Position numbers and translations under genes: made by a program | The notes under the pieces: model-generated | Databases searched by the model: none | Told to the model about the DNA's origin: nothing | The model's input: the letters and a program-made list of their open reading frames with translations, nothing else | Shown: in pieces, positions 17,946 through 25,549 of the stretch | Position numbering within the stretch: the first letter of the stretch is position 1 | Layout of the letters: every line of letters begins with the position of its first letter | IMG/VR virus record: IMGVR_UViG_3300044655_000350 | Span: 1-30,502 of that record | Source: a virus | DNA length: 30,502 nucleotides | Strand: one strand, 5' to 3'

Positions 17946-19506
17946 CATTTATCCCCAGTTCTTCTTTATATAAATCTACTAACTTCTCGTGTAAGTCTTT
18001 CTTGCCTTGTAGCATGTCGTACATCTTGCGTTCTATTTCTGAACCCTGTAGATGCACTACTGTCATGCTGTTCTTCTGCCCTACACGGTCAATACGAGCA
18101 ACGCATTGTATATACGTTTCTACACTCATAACGGGAGACCAAAATACGACAGTATTAGCCGCAGTTAGGGTTACGCCATGAGAAGCCGCTTGAGGCTGAA
18201 TAACTAATACACGAGGATTAGGAGATGATTGAAATCGAGCAATCATGTCTGCTCGGCCCTTTGCTGATACGTCTCCGCAAATTATTTCATTAGTGATTCC
18301 CTGCTTTGTTAGGTAGTTAGCCACTAAAGTAATCGTATGTCTGTATGGTACAAATATAATTATCTTATGTTCTGTCTCTTCTATTACTTCCATAAGCGCG
18401 TTTAGTCTAGGTGATACGTCAAACTCCACCACGTCATGCTTGTCCGTATAGACTGCACCGCCCGATATCTGTAATAGTTTCGTTAACTTGGATGCCGCAT
18501 TGACAGCGCTCACTTGCTCCCCTGCCGCTTCTATTAGGAATTGGTCTTTCAATCCTTTGTAGTACCTAGCTACTTGAGGTGTCAGTGGTACTTCTCTTGT
18601 CTGATACATTAGCTCGGGTAAGTCTAAACATTCTTTTTTACTAAACCTAATAGCAGGTTGTAGCGCGCTGAATACCTCATTCTTCGCGTTCTCTTTAGGT
18701 ATCCATTTGAACCTAGTAATCTGTTGCATTACCTTGTCGCGCCAAGAGGTAAAATACTTAGGGACATGGTGAGGAGAAACTAACCTAGCGAGCCCGAATG
18801 CGTCAAGAGGTGATTGAGATGCAGGGGTGCCTGTTAACATCCATAGTTTCATTGAGGGGGTAATTAGTTTAGCTAGGGTCTTCCAGCGCTTAGTCGATGC
18901 GGTCTTATATGCGTTGGCTTCATCGACAACAATTAGGTCAAAGCCTAATTTCTTTATCTCGTCCTGCACAATGTTCACTCCGTCATAGTTTATGATGACG
19001 AACTCATACTCTCCGTTAAGAATCTTCTTACGCTTGTTAGCGTCTCCGTAGGCTACAGCTACGCTTCTATGCATCGCTGATTTGAATATGTCAGCCTGCC
19101 ATGCGGAATACATAATAGATAGGGGGCATATAACCAGCACTCGCTTAACCAAACCTTGCGACATTAAGTAATCTGCCGCCCATATAACGGACGAGGTTTT
19201 ACCTGTACCTGCTTCGTTGAAGCAGAAGGCGCGGTGGTGTAGGGATAGGAATTCTGCGGTGGTTCTCTGATGGTCAAACGGGGTGTAGATGCCTGGCCAT
19301 TTATAGTCTCTAGAGATAGGAGACGGGATTTTGTCTGTGTAGACCTTAGTAAGATGTTGCATTTCCTCGATGCCCCAGTAGACCACAACGTCAGCTTGCT
19401 TGCCGTCATCGCTTACTATTTCGCATCTGTCTATGTACTTGGTGACATAGGGAACTTCACTGGACGGTAGAGTAAATCTAACCGCAACATCGTCTAATAT
19501 TCTCAC
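17926..19506 (-). CDS. SNF2-type DEAD/H helicase
   Basis: The 526 residues hold the standard superfamily 2 motifs in order: Q80 upstream, Walker A NEAGTGKT (K103, T104), a motif II variant DEAN (195-198), motif III MLTGTPAS (223-230), motif V-like QPQAASHGVTLTAA and motif VI QCVARIDRVGQ (R471, R474). The last, with the 'R.dRvGQ' ending, is typical of SNF2 translocases. The protein should couple ATP hydrolysis to movement on duplex DNA in replication or recombination. The start is GTG at 19506 with AAGGA 5 bases upstream. It follows the only sizeable gap in the core replication block, so it may have its own promoter there. Confidence 0.92.
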   Translation of the reverse strand: MRILDDVAVRFTLPSSEVPYVTKYIDRCEIVSDDGKQADVVVYWGIEEMQHLTKVYTDKIPSPISRDYKWPGIYTPFDHQRTTAEFLSLHHRAFCFNEAGTGKTSSVIWAADYLMSQGLVKRVLVICPLSIMYSAWQADIFKSAMHRSVAVAYGDANKRKKILNGEYEFVIINYDGVNIVQDEIKKLGFDLIVVDEANAYKTASTKRWKTLAKLITPSMKLWMLTGTPASQSPLDAFGLARLVSPHHVPKYFTSWRDKVMQQITRFKWIPKENAKNEVFSALQPAIRFSKKECLDLPELMYQTREVPLTPQVARYYKGLKDQFLIEAAGEQVSAVNAASKLTKLLQISGGAVYTDKHDVVEFDVSPRLNALMEVIEETEHKIIIFVPYRHTITLVANYLTKQGITNEIICGDVSAKGRADMIARFQSSPNPRVLVIQPQAASHGVTLTAANTVVFWSPVMSVETYIQCVARIDRVGQKNSMTVVHLQGSEIERKMYDMLQGKKDLHEKLVDLYKEELGINDVSNES

Positions 19507-19533
19507 AACTATCCTTTACTATATAAAATCGGT

Positions 19534-19548
19534 ACCCCTTACGGGGGT
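19534..19548. promoter_or_regulatory. Small GC hairpin upstream of the SNF2 helicase
   Basis: ACCCC (19534-19538), TTACG and GGGGT (19544-19548) form a 5-bp stem in the 161-base gap 19507-19667. On the minus strand it is followed after four bases by ATTTTATATAG, so it could end transcription from the HNH-like gene or mark a control site just upstream of the helicase RBS. No convincing -35/-10 pair was found in the gap. Confidence 0.35.
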
Positions 19549-19667
19549 CAGTCGACTAAGTTTACGCGGAGTATATATGCAAGGAACACATAACTTAGTT
19601 GGCATGGTTTAGGGGAAAATGAAACAAAACCCCACTATCTCACCCACTCATGTCTAACGGTGAATGT

Positions 19668-19985
19668 TTATTTTTTAGGCTTACGCTCTTTCTTACTTGT
19701 TTCTGACACTAATGCACCTGTAGAGCTACGCTTAAATGAACGGTTTTTAGCCGCTGACTCAATACGCACACCATCTTTATTACTACCACCATTTGATAAT
19801 GCTTTAACATGGGCTATGTCTTTACCCTCGCGTTTGTCCGCATGCCCGTTGCCATTCTTATCGATACCAGTTTTATCCATAGCGCGACGTGCGCGTTGGC
19901 GTTCCATGCGGTCATCTAATTCACCGCGTGATTTCTGTTGTTGGTATTCTTTGGCATAAGGCCGAGGTTTGTTTACATAAGGCAT
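19668..19985 (-). CDS. HNH-like small basic protein
   Basis: The 105-residue, strongly basic protein contains KDIAHVKALSNGGSN (D56, H59, N69) and then AAKNRSF (N81, R82). This is the core of phage HNH-type proteins ('D.dH..pLs.GGsN..sNlr....s.NR'). The canonical first and last His are not obvious, so catalysis may be lost or use Asn. The N- and C-termini are Lys/Arg-rich and probably bind DNA. The start is one base after the stop of the Cas4-like nuclease gene. Nicking or junction cutting during replication or packaging is the inference. Confidence 0.6.
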   Translation of the reverse strand: MPYVNKPRPYAKEYQQQKSRGELDDRMERQRARRAMDKTGIDKNGNGHADKREGKDIAHVKALSNGGSNKDGVRIESAAKNRSFKRSSTGALVSETSKKERKPKK

Positions 19986-19986
19986 G

Positions 19987-20643
19987 TTATCTCTCTTTAT
20001 GGTATTCGCATTCTTTTACTGGGCACCACCCGCATAAAGGAGTTGGGTTTGCCATCCAAGTGTCATTTTCGTACGAAACAGTTAATCTTTCAAGGTCTGG
20101 TGTAAAATAATTCCATAGAGAATCTATCTCACTACGCTCATAAGACTCGGGCATAAAACTATTATGCATCACGAACAACAGCCCAGCCCGTATATACTTA
20201 ACTTCGGGAAAGTGTGCGTAGGTCATAAGAGCCATTAGCTTTAACTGTTTAGCATCGGGGTACTTATTGCTTCCTGTCTTATAGTCTACGATGTGTGCTG
20301 TATCCCCGTCTACTATTAGTAAATCTACTATCCCTCGTACCCATCTATCCTCACTATCAAACGCGCAAGGTTGTTTGTTTCTGTCTAGCGCCATTTCATG
20401 CTCGGGATACTTAGTCCCTTCTATCTCGACTAGCGCGTCTAATACAGGTTTGAACCGTTCATAATTCTTTAGTAACGGAGTGCCGTCACGTACATAATCC
20501 TCTAACGCTTTGTGCACTTCCGTACCGTAAGTCATCTGAGTAGTAGTTTTCTTGCTTACTCTCTTTAGTACTTTAATCTCTTGATACTGCTTCGGACAAT
20601 TAGTGTATTCTTTTAACGCCGAGTAAGACCATGTGTAGTTCAT
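19987..20643 (-). CDS. PD-(D/E)XK exonuclease with Cas4/RecB-type Fe-S cysteines
   Basis: The 218-residue protein starts with SYSALKEYTNCPKQY (C16) and ends with LCGWCPVKECEYH (C204, C207, C212), the one-plus-three cysteine layout of 4Fe-4S Cas4/AddB-type nucleases. Between them are H44 (GTEVHKALE), D107 (RGIVDLLI), D120 and K122 (IVDYKTG) and Q133, which complete the RecB-family active site. It would degrade or process DNA ends, probably host DNA or recombination intermediates, much as T7 gp6 does. It is flanked by polymerase and HNH-like genes. No cas genes or CRISPR repeats are nearby, so a CRISPR role is unlikely. Confidence 0.88.
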   Translation of the reverse strand: MNYTWSYSALKEYTNCPKQYQEIKVLKRVSKKTTTQMTYGTEVHKALEDYVRDGTPLLKNYERFKPVLDALVEIEGTKYPEHEMALDRNKQPCAFDSEDRWVRGIVDLLIVDGDTAHIVDYKTGSNKYPDAKQLKLMALMTYAHFPEVKYIRAGLLFVMHNSFMPESYERSEIDSLWNYFTPDLERLTVSYENDTWMANPTPLCGWCPVKECEYHKER

Positions 20644-20673
20644 AAGTACCCTAGAAAAGTTTTGTTATACTTA

Positions 20674-20922
20674 TTATAGCGCATAATACTCTGTGTGTGG
20701 GGTAATAACTTCTTCAACATGTAACAACTCACCCGCCTCACATTTATGAACCATGTCCTGCTCCGCATCGAAATCATACATCGGTGATAAATACGTAGGA
20801 TTATCAAACGCCCTATACCACACTAAGTATTCCATGTATGCCTCTATACGATGAGGGGTTCTATAATGCTGATACTGTTTCACACTAACATTCTCCGTAA
20901 CTTTGTGCGTAGCTTGCTTCAC
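20674..20922 (-). CDS. Small hypothetical protein overlapping the polymerase 3' end
   Basis: The 82-residue frame opens with GTG at 20922, inside the last codons of the upstream polymerase gene (38-base overlap), and ends 31 bases before the Cas4-like gene. It is rich in Tyr, His and Glu (KQYQHYRTPHRIEAYMEYLVW). No family was recognised and no good Shine-Dalgarno is visible, so a downstream start is possible. Filling an otherwise empty slot in a tightly packed operon is the main support. Confidence 0.55.
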   Translation of the reverse strand: MKQATHKVTENVSVKQYQHYRTPHRIEAYMEYLVWYRAFDNPTYLSPMYDFDAEQDMVHKCEAGELLHVEEVITPHTEYYAL

Positions 20923-22783
20923 ATGATACAGGCAAACTTGCAGCCCAATCGGGTGGGGTGGACATGATGTCCATTATCCAAGCCTTCGCTTCTTCAGCCT
21001 CGTCCTCGGGTACTACGCAAACTGCCGCGTCATGTACTGTTAAGACTACTCTGTACTTCTCGTTTATCTTTATCATCTGCTGACCAACGATAATCCTAGC
21101 TAATGCTTGAACCACGTTCTCAACAAGTGTTCCTCCCCATATACTAACAGGACCTTTCCTAGATTGATAGACGTATCGGCTATTAGCTTCATCGGTGTTA
21201 TAAGAAAGTTTCGGGTATCTGATATACAAGCCGTTCGGTAGTCTTACTCCTTCTTTGGATATTAGTAGGCATTTGTGGTTACCGTAGTAGTACGGCTCAA
21301 CCTCGTAGTTCGCCCCTGTGTCAGCATCCTCGCGCATAAACCCGTTAGCTAAGTCTTGGATAACATCATCGCCTTCGCCCCATAAGCCTACAATCTTGTC
21401 ATTAGTGTCTCGGTATACCTTAACAATACGCTTGCACTCTTCCTCACTTAGTACAGCGCCAGGCGGTTGCGTCTTTAGAGTATGTTGTAGCTTAACTCCA
21501 CCTGTGCCAAAGCCTAGTCCTAACACGCATGTCTTGCCAACGAACCGCTCTACGGGGTTAGCTTTAGTGATAGTCTTCTCGTATATGGTCGATGCAAAGA
21601 TAGAGTAGACGTCCTTGTTGTCCCTAAAATGCTGAACCACGTCCTCCTGCCCTGCTAACCACGCAAGCACCCTAGCTTCAATTTGGCTTGAGTCACAGTT
21701 AATAACTACATAGCCCTCGGGCGCAATGACCGCGTTCTTAAGCGCTTTCTTTTTCTTATCTCGTGACGGTAAGTTTTGAAAGTTAACCTTGTCTGACCCA
21801 GCCCATCGTCCCGTATGCGCGCCGTAGTATTTAAGAGGGATAGGGAGACGCCCTTTGTTGCGAGCTCCAACTTGTATGAACCGTTCAATCCGAGACTCTT
21901 CAATAGTCGATTTAGTGCCAAGTCTAACTGAGCACAACTGCTGTATAAACGGGTCTTCGTTCTCTGAAAGTTCGATGAACCCGACGTCGTTTTTCGCAAG
22001 CGCATAGGTATCCTTTCCTGTGGTAGGGCTTTCTTTCATGGGTACTTTGACGCCAAGCTCAGCGAGTAGCTCAGCAAATTGTTTATTACTCGCTAACTTC
22101 TTACGGACTTCCTCTTCTGTGGCACAACCTAGTCTATCCATCAAGCCCTTTAGCATGTCAGACTTCTCTTTCTTAACATCTTCGAGTCGCTCAACTAATA
22201 ATGCGTCGTCTAAATGGAATATGGGGTTGATAAACATACGGAGCGTCATGTCGATTAACTTTAGTTCGTCTCCCGGGAATTCCTTAGAGAGTATCGTCCA
22301 TAGTTTATATGTTAGCTCAACGTCGTTCTTACAGTATTCACCGTAGCGTTCGAGGTCTCGTTCTAAGAAGTCAGTGCGTCGTTTGCCAAGTGCTTCCTCG
22401 ACTTCAGTGCCTTTAATACCAATGCCGTACTTGTCAGCTAGGATTGACAGAGACCCACCTGCATCTACTCCATGGACTGCGCGCGCTATGCATAGCGTAT
22501 CTAGATATATCTTAGGGACAATACCAAAATGCCAAGACAGAACAGCTCCGTCAAACATGGTGTTGTGGCATAGTAACGACGAGTTCTTCCAATCGTACTT
22601 CTTCAAATAGTTTCTCACCTCATCGTGAGTCCCTGTAAACCATTCCGCAGGTTCTTCGTTAACCTTGACACCTACCCCCACCACTTCAAAGCGAGGGTCT
22701 TTAACGTATTCTTCTGTAGTCTGAGTTCTGAAGCCAAGTCCTTTATCGTAGTATGTTTCAAAATCGACTGTAATTATGTTCAT
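20885..22783 (-). CDS. DNA polymerase A (copy 1), with 3'-5' exonuclease
   Basis: The 632-residue protein has a complete DnaQ-like proofreading domain: D7 and E9 (VDFET), D78 (HNTMFD), Y150 and D154 (YCKND). The family-A polymerase palm and fingers follow: motif A INCDSSQIEAR (D364), motif B R413...K417..., and motif C VLTVHDAAV (H584, D585). The O-helix reads RFVGKTCVLGLGFG. By register with Klenow, position 762 is Leu (L421) and 766 is Phe (F425). It lacks a 5'-3' exonuclease domain, as is usual in phages. The start overlaps the upstream gene as ATGA. A second, divergent polymerase of the same architecture lies about 4 kb to the right. Confidence 0.95.
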   Translation of the reverse strand: MNIITVDFETYYDKGLGFRTQTTEEYVKDPRFEVVGVGVKVNEEPAEWFTGTHDEVRNYLKKYDWKNSSLLCHNTMFDGAVLSWHFGIVPKIYLDTLCIARAVHGVDAGGSLSILADKYGIGIKGTEVEEALGKRRTDFLERDLERYGEYCKNDVELTYKLWTILSKEFPGDELKLIDMTLRMFINPIFHLDDALLVERLEDVKKEKSDMLKGLMDRLGCATEEEVRKKLASNKQFAELLAELGVKVPMKESPTTGKDTYALAKNDVGFIELSENEDPFIQQLCSVRLGTKSTIEESRIERFIQVGARNKGRLPIPLKYYGAHTGRWAGSDKVNFQNLPSRDKKKKALKNAVIAPEGYVVINCDSSQIEARVLAWLAGQEDVVQHFRDNKDVYSIFASTIYEKTITKANPVERFVGKTCVLGLGFGTGGVKLQHTLKTQPPGAVLSEEECKRIVKVYRDTNDKIVGLWGEGDDVIQDLANGFMREDADTGANYEVEPYYYGNHKCLLISKEGVRLPNGLYIRYPKLSYNTDEANSRYVYQSRKGPVSIWGGTLVENVVQALARIIVGQQMIKINEKYRVVLTVHDAAVCVVPEDEAEEAKAWIMDIMSTPPDWAASLPVSCEASYAQSYGEC

Positions 22784-23226
22784 ATTTTATTTTCGTTTGC
22801 TAGTTTTTTAATTGCGGATAGTTCTAGTTCGGATATGGTTGTGTTGCCCATAGTTAGCGTTGTTGATGTTGTTGCACCTGCACCTCCAGTAGATAACAAT
22901 GAGCCTGCGCCGTAGCCTTGACGACTCAATTGACCCTGTGATGTTCGACGTAAAATGTTGTCATACATGGTATCTTTTATCGCACCTGCTGGTTCACCTG
23001 CTATAACATCTAAGAATCTCTCATCCCATGCAGCTATACGGGCGTTAGCTTGGGCTTTAACAAACCCGTCGTGTAATCTGTTCTGTTCGTCGGGGTCTTT
23101 AGTAAGTTCGGTTAGTTCCCCACATAGGTCTACTAGTTGACGTTGTAGGTCTCTATCGTGTACGTCATTGTTCATTCTTTCTTCTGCTACTTTTAAGAAG
23201 TTATCTATTCTGTCTTTCATGTCCAT
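22780..23226 (-). CDS. Hypothetical protein preceding polymerase copy 1
   Basis: The 148-residue protein is helical and acidic in its first 70 residues (DNFLKVAEERMNNDVHDRDL...), followed by a Gly/Ser/Thr-rich linker (GAGSLLSTGGAGATTSTTL) and a short C-terminal helix (SELELSAIKKLANENK). GGAG lies 7 bases before the ATG. Its stop overlaps the polymerase start as ATGA, so the two are probably translated together. No family was recognised. A polymerase accessory role is only suggested by this coupling. Confidence 0.7.
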   Translation of the reverse strand: MDMKDRIDNFLKVAEERMNNDVHDRDLQRQLVDLCGELTELTKDPDEQNRLHDGFVKAQANARIAAWDERFLDVIAGEPAGAIKDTMYDNILRRTSQGQLSRQGYGAGSLLSTGGAGATTSTTLTMGNTTISELELSAIKKLANENKI

Positions 23227-23229
23227 TTT

Positions 23230-23418
23230 TTATCTCCGTTTTTGCCAGTCCTCTTGGCAGTGTTTATCGCACCATCGCATGCCAAACCCAACGGGTTCGT
23301 AGCAGTTCAAGCACTCTCCAGTTACATCAGCTTCTAATACAGGTTTGCGATTGTATTTCTTACGCAGAGCTTCCTCCCGTTCAATATGGTCCTGTGCTAA
23401 GTCTGCGTCATCGCTCAT
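23230..23418 (-). CDS. TraR/DksA-like zinc-finger protein
   Basis: The 62-residue protein opens with MSDDADLAQDHIEREEALRK, the acidic start of phage TraR/DksA-like proteins, and carries a four-Cys zinc finger: C36 and C39 (GECLNCYEP), C50 and C54 (WCDKHC). Such proteins can bind the RNA polymerase secondary channel. The DksA acidic tip cannot be confirmed in so short a protein. It is joined to its upstream neighbour by a TAATG overlap at 23418. Confidence 0.75.
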   Translation of the reverse strand: MSDDADLAQDHIEREEALRKKYNRKPVLEADVTGECLNCYEPVGFGMRWCDKHCQEDWQKRR

Positions 23419-23660
23419 TACTTTTCTTCCTCATAGTGTTCACCCGTAGGGCCATTCTGCCCGATGATATCGAGTCTTTTTTCATCCCAACCAAGGGGAC
23501 AGCTAGTCCACGCACATTCCTTTGTGGCGTCTAATACTTTACCACATATGTCGCATAGAGGGTCTTTCTTTCTAAAGATGTTGTCAAAGTTATCCTCGAA
23601 CTGTTTGTTGTTTACTCGACTCTTAATTAAGTCGCCTGTTACATCATTTCGTGATGCCAT
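23418..23660 (-). CDS. Small zinc-ribbon phage protein
   Basis: The 80-residue protein begins MASRNDVTGD and has NKQFEDNFDNIF then four Cys (C36, C39, C49, C54) in CDICGK...CAWTSC, a likely zinc ribbon. This N-terminal phrase recurs in small proteins of podovirus replication operons. The gene overlaps the preceding 57-codon gene by 17 bases and the next by one base. A nucleic-acid-binding role is likely but unproven. Confidence 0.75.
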   Translation of the reverse strand: MASRNDVTGDLIKSRVNNKQFEDNFDNIFRKKDPLCDICGKVLDATKECAWTSCPLGWDEKRLDIIGQNGPTGEHYEEEK

Positions 23661-23817
23661 TTTCTTTCTCCCGCTTAGCGAGTGTAATCCCTCGCATTAT
23701 TAATCGCTCAAACCCTAACTGCATGAGGTACTGCTTACCTTCCTCATCTATGTCTAGCTCGGCTATTGCACTGCCGTCGGGTTGGTCAATCAAGTCACCA
23801 ATCAATTCTATTTTCAT
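23644..23817 (-). CDS. Small acidic phage protein (57 aa)
   Basis: I read this short gene directly: MKIELIGDLIDQPDGSAIAE..., with a helical, basic C-terminus ending KREKENGITK. AGGAG lies 6 bases before the ATG. The opening 'Mk.El.GDL....dGSA' is like small proteins found in many phages. It is the first gene after the 26-bp dyad at 23832-23857, so it heads the core replication block and is the gene most likely controlled by that site. Function is unknown. Confidence 0.75.
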   Translation of the reverse strand: MKIELIGDLIDQPDGSAIAELDIDEEGKQYLMQLGFERLIMRGITLAKREKENGITK

Positions 23818-23831
23818 GCTGTTCTCCTTAA

Positions 23832-23857
23832 AAAATGTAAAGCATGGTTTACATTTT
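23832..23857. promoter_or_regulatory. 26-bp dyad, probable operator
   Basis: AAAATGTAAA and TTTACATTTT are exact inverted repeats flanking GCATGG, so only one base pair in 26 breaks the symmetry. The site ends 2 bases from the AGGAG of the 57-aa gene on the minus strand. A repressor bound here would cover the transcription start or RBS. A weak -35 (TTGAAC, 23894-23889) lies upstream but no good -10 was seen. Confidence 0.6.
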
Positions 23858-23884
23858 GCTTTGTTTGTACACTATGTGAGCGCT

Positions 23885-23901
23885 TTTAGTTCAAAACTAA
23901 A
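23885..23901. promoter_or_regulatory. A/T-rich hairpin next to the dyad
   Basis: TTTAGTT and AACTAAA are 7-base inverted repeats around CAA, lying between a small membrane-protein frame and the 26-bp dyad. It could be a weak transcription stop or a second protein-binding site. There is no T run after it on the minus strand. Confidence 0.35.
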
Positions 23902-23904
23902 CTA

Positions 23905-24021
23905 TTAGTGTAGACTTACGCATATAATTAAACTCAAAAAAGTGATATATCCGCCAAAACATCCGCAAACAATGCTCATGCTATGTGCATCAAACCCAGT
24001 TGCACCAACGGTTTCAAGCAT
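23905..24021 (-). CDS. Possible 38-aa membrane protein
   Basis: A 38-residue frame begins two bases after the 28-aa frame's stop. Residues about 15-36 (SIVCGCFGGYITFLSLIICV) are one hydrophobic membrane helix. The Shine-Dalgarno is weak (AAGTGA). It is supported by tiling and the transmembrane character, not by homology. Confidence 0.45.
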   Translation of the reverse strand: MLETVGATGFDAHSMSIVCGCFGGYITFLSLIICVSLH

Positions 24022-24023
24022 AG

Positions 24024-24110
24024 TCACTTACCATGTAACTTCTCTGCGTTCTCTTTCATCTTAGCTAGTATGAGCAAGTAATAAAGCTCATCCATCTCGG
24101 CTTTTGTCAT
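24024..24110 (-). CDS. Possible 28-aa peptide
   Basis: A 28-residue frame (MTKAEMDELYYLLILAKMKE...) starts with an ATGA overlap on the stop of the upstream membrane-protein gene and ends in TGA. It would form one amphipathic helix. Translational coupling is the main support. It may be a remnant. Confidence 0.4.
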   Translation of the reverse strand: MTKAEMDELYYLLILAKMKENAEKLHGK

Positions 24111-24325
24111 ACGCTTTGCCCTATGTATGTAGCCTTGCTGTCCTTAAACTGCACCTCGACAGCGCACTCTTGCCCTTTGTTTCCATTGATTAACTTATAA
24201 AACCCGAAACACATGGAAACAATAGCTATAAGTAGCAACGTTACTACAATTACCACTGCTCTATCTGATTTACTACCGCCACAGTCGCACTCACGACCTT
24301 GATTACAGTTTTGGTTACACGGCAT
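24107..24325 (-). CDS. Cys-rich single-pass membrane protein
   Basis: I prefer the ATG at 24325 (GGAGG 6 bases upstream) to the TTG at 24331, giving 72 residues. A short cytoplasmic or periplasmic head with four Cys (C3, C7, C13, C15) is followed by a membrane helix at about residues 23-44 (AVVIVVTLLLIAIVSMCFGF) and a soluble tail ending FKDSKATYIGQSV. The gene overlaps its upstream neighbour by 11 bases. Function is unknown. Small membrane proteins in phage early clusters often act in superinfection exclusion or lysis control, which is a guess here. Confidence 0.65.
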   Translation of the reverse strand: MPCNQNCNQGRECDCGGSKSDRAVVIVVTLLLIAIVSMCFGFYKLINGNKGQECAVEVQFKDSKATYIGQSV

Positions 24326-24578
24326 CGTCAACCTCCAATTTAATTTTGCCTAAGTATGGCCCATATTGTTTAAATGTTATGTTTCCGTTTTCTAGCCAAC
24401 CATATACATTTATATACTGTGGCTCTTTAGGCTGTGGTTTAATGCGGTATTCACTACTACTATCCCATCTCGGCATACCTAAAACATCTAGCCATCTTAT
24501 TTTTAGTTCATCAAAATACTCAATCTCCGCACCATCCGCCCATGCTTTAATTTCTTTGTGCCATTTATGTTGTGCCAT
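24315..24578 (-). CDS. Conserved small phage protein (WADGAEIE type)
   Basis: The start is ATG at 24578 with AGGAGA just upstream. A longer frame from 24602 would use TTG without an RBS. The 87 residues contain WHKEIKAWADGAEIEY, a wrapped middle segment, SSEYRIKPQPKEP and a C-terminal beta segment. This 'WADG.eIe....W...dyRIKP' pattern is widespread in small phage proteins of unknown role. Strong tiling with neighbours supports it. Confidence 0.75.
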   Translation of the reverse strand: MAQHKWHKEIKAWADGAEIEYFDELKIRWLDVLGMPRWDSSSEYRIKPQPKEPQYINVYGWLENGNITFKQYGPYLGKIKLEVDDAV

Positions 24579-24771
24579 CATCTTCTCCTGTAAAGTATTC
24601 AATTACTGTATCCAATGCCCCTATTACTTTGGTGTCGTACTCCACGTCGTCGGGGTGGGTTGAGTGCCAGTCAACTATCTGTCTCCTACTTGACTTCAAG
24701 TGTGCGCCTACTATGGCGTCCAGTATCTCGGCTAACTGTGTTGTGTCTGATAAGTCTAATGTGATTTTCAT
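24565..24771 (-). CDS. Small hypothetical phage protein
   Basis: This 68-residue, acidic, mostly helical protein begins MKITLDLSDTTQLAEILDAI and has WHSTHPDDVEYDTKVIGALD before an acidic tail. AGGAG lies 5 bases before the ATG. The start overlaps the upstream stop as ATGA. No family was recognised. Confidence 0.65.
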   Translation of the reverse strand: MKITLDLSDTTQLAEILDAIVGAHLKSSRRQIVDWHSTHPDDVEYDTKVIGALDTVIEYFTGEDDGTT

Positions 24772-25013
24772 TCTAACTCCTCTCGCTTAATATCTTCTCT
24801 AAAGAACTCTTCTTCATCGATTATAATACGGTGGGCATCGGCTTTCATTTGGTCAAGTACTTCGATTATGCCCTCAAAGGTTTCACTTACTACGGTTGCA
24901 TCGCAGTAGCCCATCAATGAACCATCTCGGTTGTAATACACTTCTTTAATTTCGTAATACGGTTCGTCAAACTCATCGCCATTAAACTTAACCACTCGAT
25001 AGTTCCAACTCAT
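24768..25013 (-). CDS. Conserved small phage protein (MSWNYRVV type)
   Basis: The 81 residues begin MSWNYRVVKFNGDEFDEPYY, followed by EVYYNRDGSLMGYCDA and an acidic helical C-terminus (EVLDQMKADAHRIIIDEEEF). This N-terminal phrase is seen in small proteins across many phages and some plasmids, with no known function. It is coupled at both ends by ATGA overlaps. Confidence 0.75.
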   Translation of the reverse strand: MSWNYRVVKFNGDEFDEPYYEIKEVYYNRDGSLMGYCDATVVSETFEGIIEVLDQMKADAHRIIIDEEEFFREDIKREELE

Positions 25014-25189
25014 ACTTCTACCCCCTCATCGTTGTGCAAGTCTAGCTCGTCGATGTCTATCTCGGATTCTTTACCGCTAGGTAGCTTGCCTATAATAGAT
25101 GTCGGAAAGTGCCCTGTTCTAATTACTTCAACTACGCACTCGCCCTTTTTCCACCATACCCATCGCGGCATTGTTCGTTTAATTTTCAT
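25010..25189 (-). CDS. Small basic/acidic phage protein (59 aa)
   Basis: I choose the ATG at 25189, which overlaps the previous stop as ATGA, over the longer frame from 25213. The product, MKIKRTMPRWVWWKKGECVV..., has a basic aromatic head, a small beta-like middle (HFPTSIIGKLPSGKESEID) and an acidic tail. It resembles a small beta-barrel (SH3-like) but no family was recognised. Confidence 0.6.
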   Translation of the reverse strand: MKIKRTMPRWVWWKKGECVVEVIRTGHFPTSIIGKLPSGKESEIDIDELDLHNDEGVEV

Positions 25190-25545
25190 AATGCTTCTAC
25201 TCCGTTTTTCCAATGAATTAAAAATTGTTTAAACTTCTCTACCCCCGCACCGATTGGCACAAGTATTCCGTCCGTACCCATGAGATAAAACTCTTCTACT
25301 ACCATCGAGCCTGTATCGGTATGCCCTTGGATAATTAGCACGGTAAACCTATCTGCTACTCTAGCTAGCTGTTTAAGCAGTATGTTTTGCCCTACACTAA
25401 TTGCCTCGCCCTCACGTTTCCATTCCCCAACTAGGAAGTACCCGTTGCGCTCCATTACCATGTCAATGTTTGACGGCACAATCTTACCCATCAACCCATT
25501 TAGGTCTTTAAAATCTATATGCACTGCATTGGGGTTACGCATCAT
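25186..25545 (-). CDS. Putative PD-(D/E)XK nuclease (119 aa)
   Basis: The longer frame from 25644 has an implausible Cys/Thr-rich head lying over the DUF3310 gene, so I start at the paired ATGs 25545/25542, four bases past the DUF3310 stop. The protein has NIDMVMERNGYFLVGEWKR, giving D28, E41 and K43, then Q53, the D...ExK...Q layout of a small PD-(D/E)XK nuclease or resolvase. ARVADRFTVLIIQG follows as the next strand. It is one of several nuclease-type proteins in this operon. The active-site assignment is by eye. Confidence 0.65.
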   Translation of the reverse strand: MMRNPNAVHIDFKDLNGLMGKIVPSNIDMVMERNGYFLVGEWKREGEAISVGQNILLKQLARVADRFTVLIIQGHTDTGSMVVEEFYLMGTDGILVPIGAGVEKFKQFLIHWKNGVEAL

Positions 25546-25549
25546 AGTA

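Noticed and set aside
19987-20643. Cas4-like nuclease as part of a CRISPR system
   Set aside because: No spaced direct repeats or other cas genes are in the window, and such nucleases are usual in phage replication operons.
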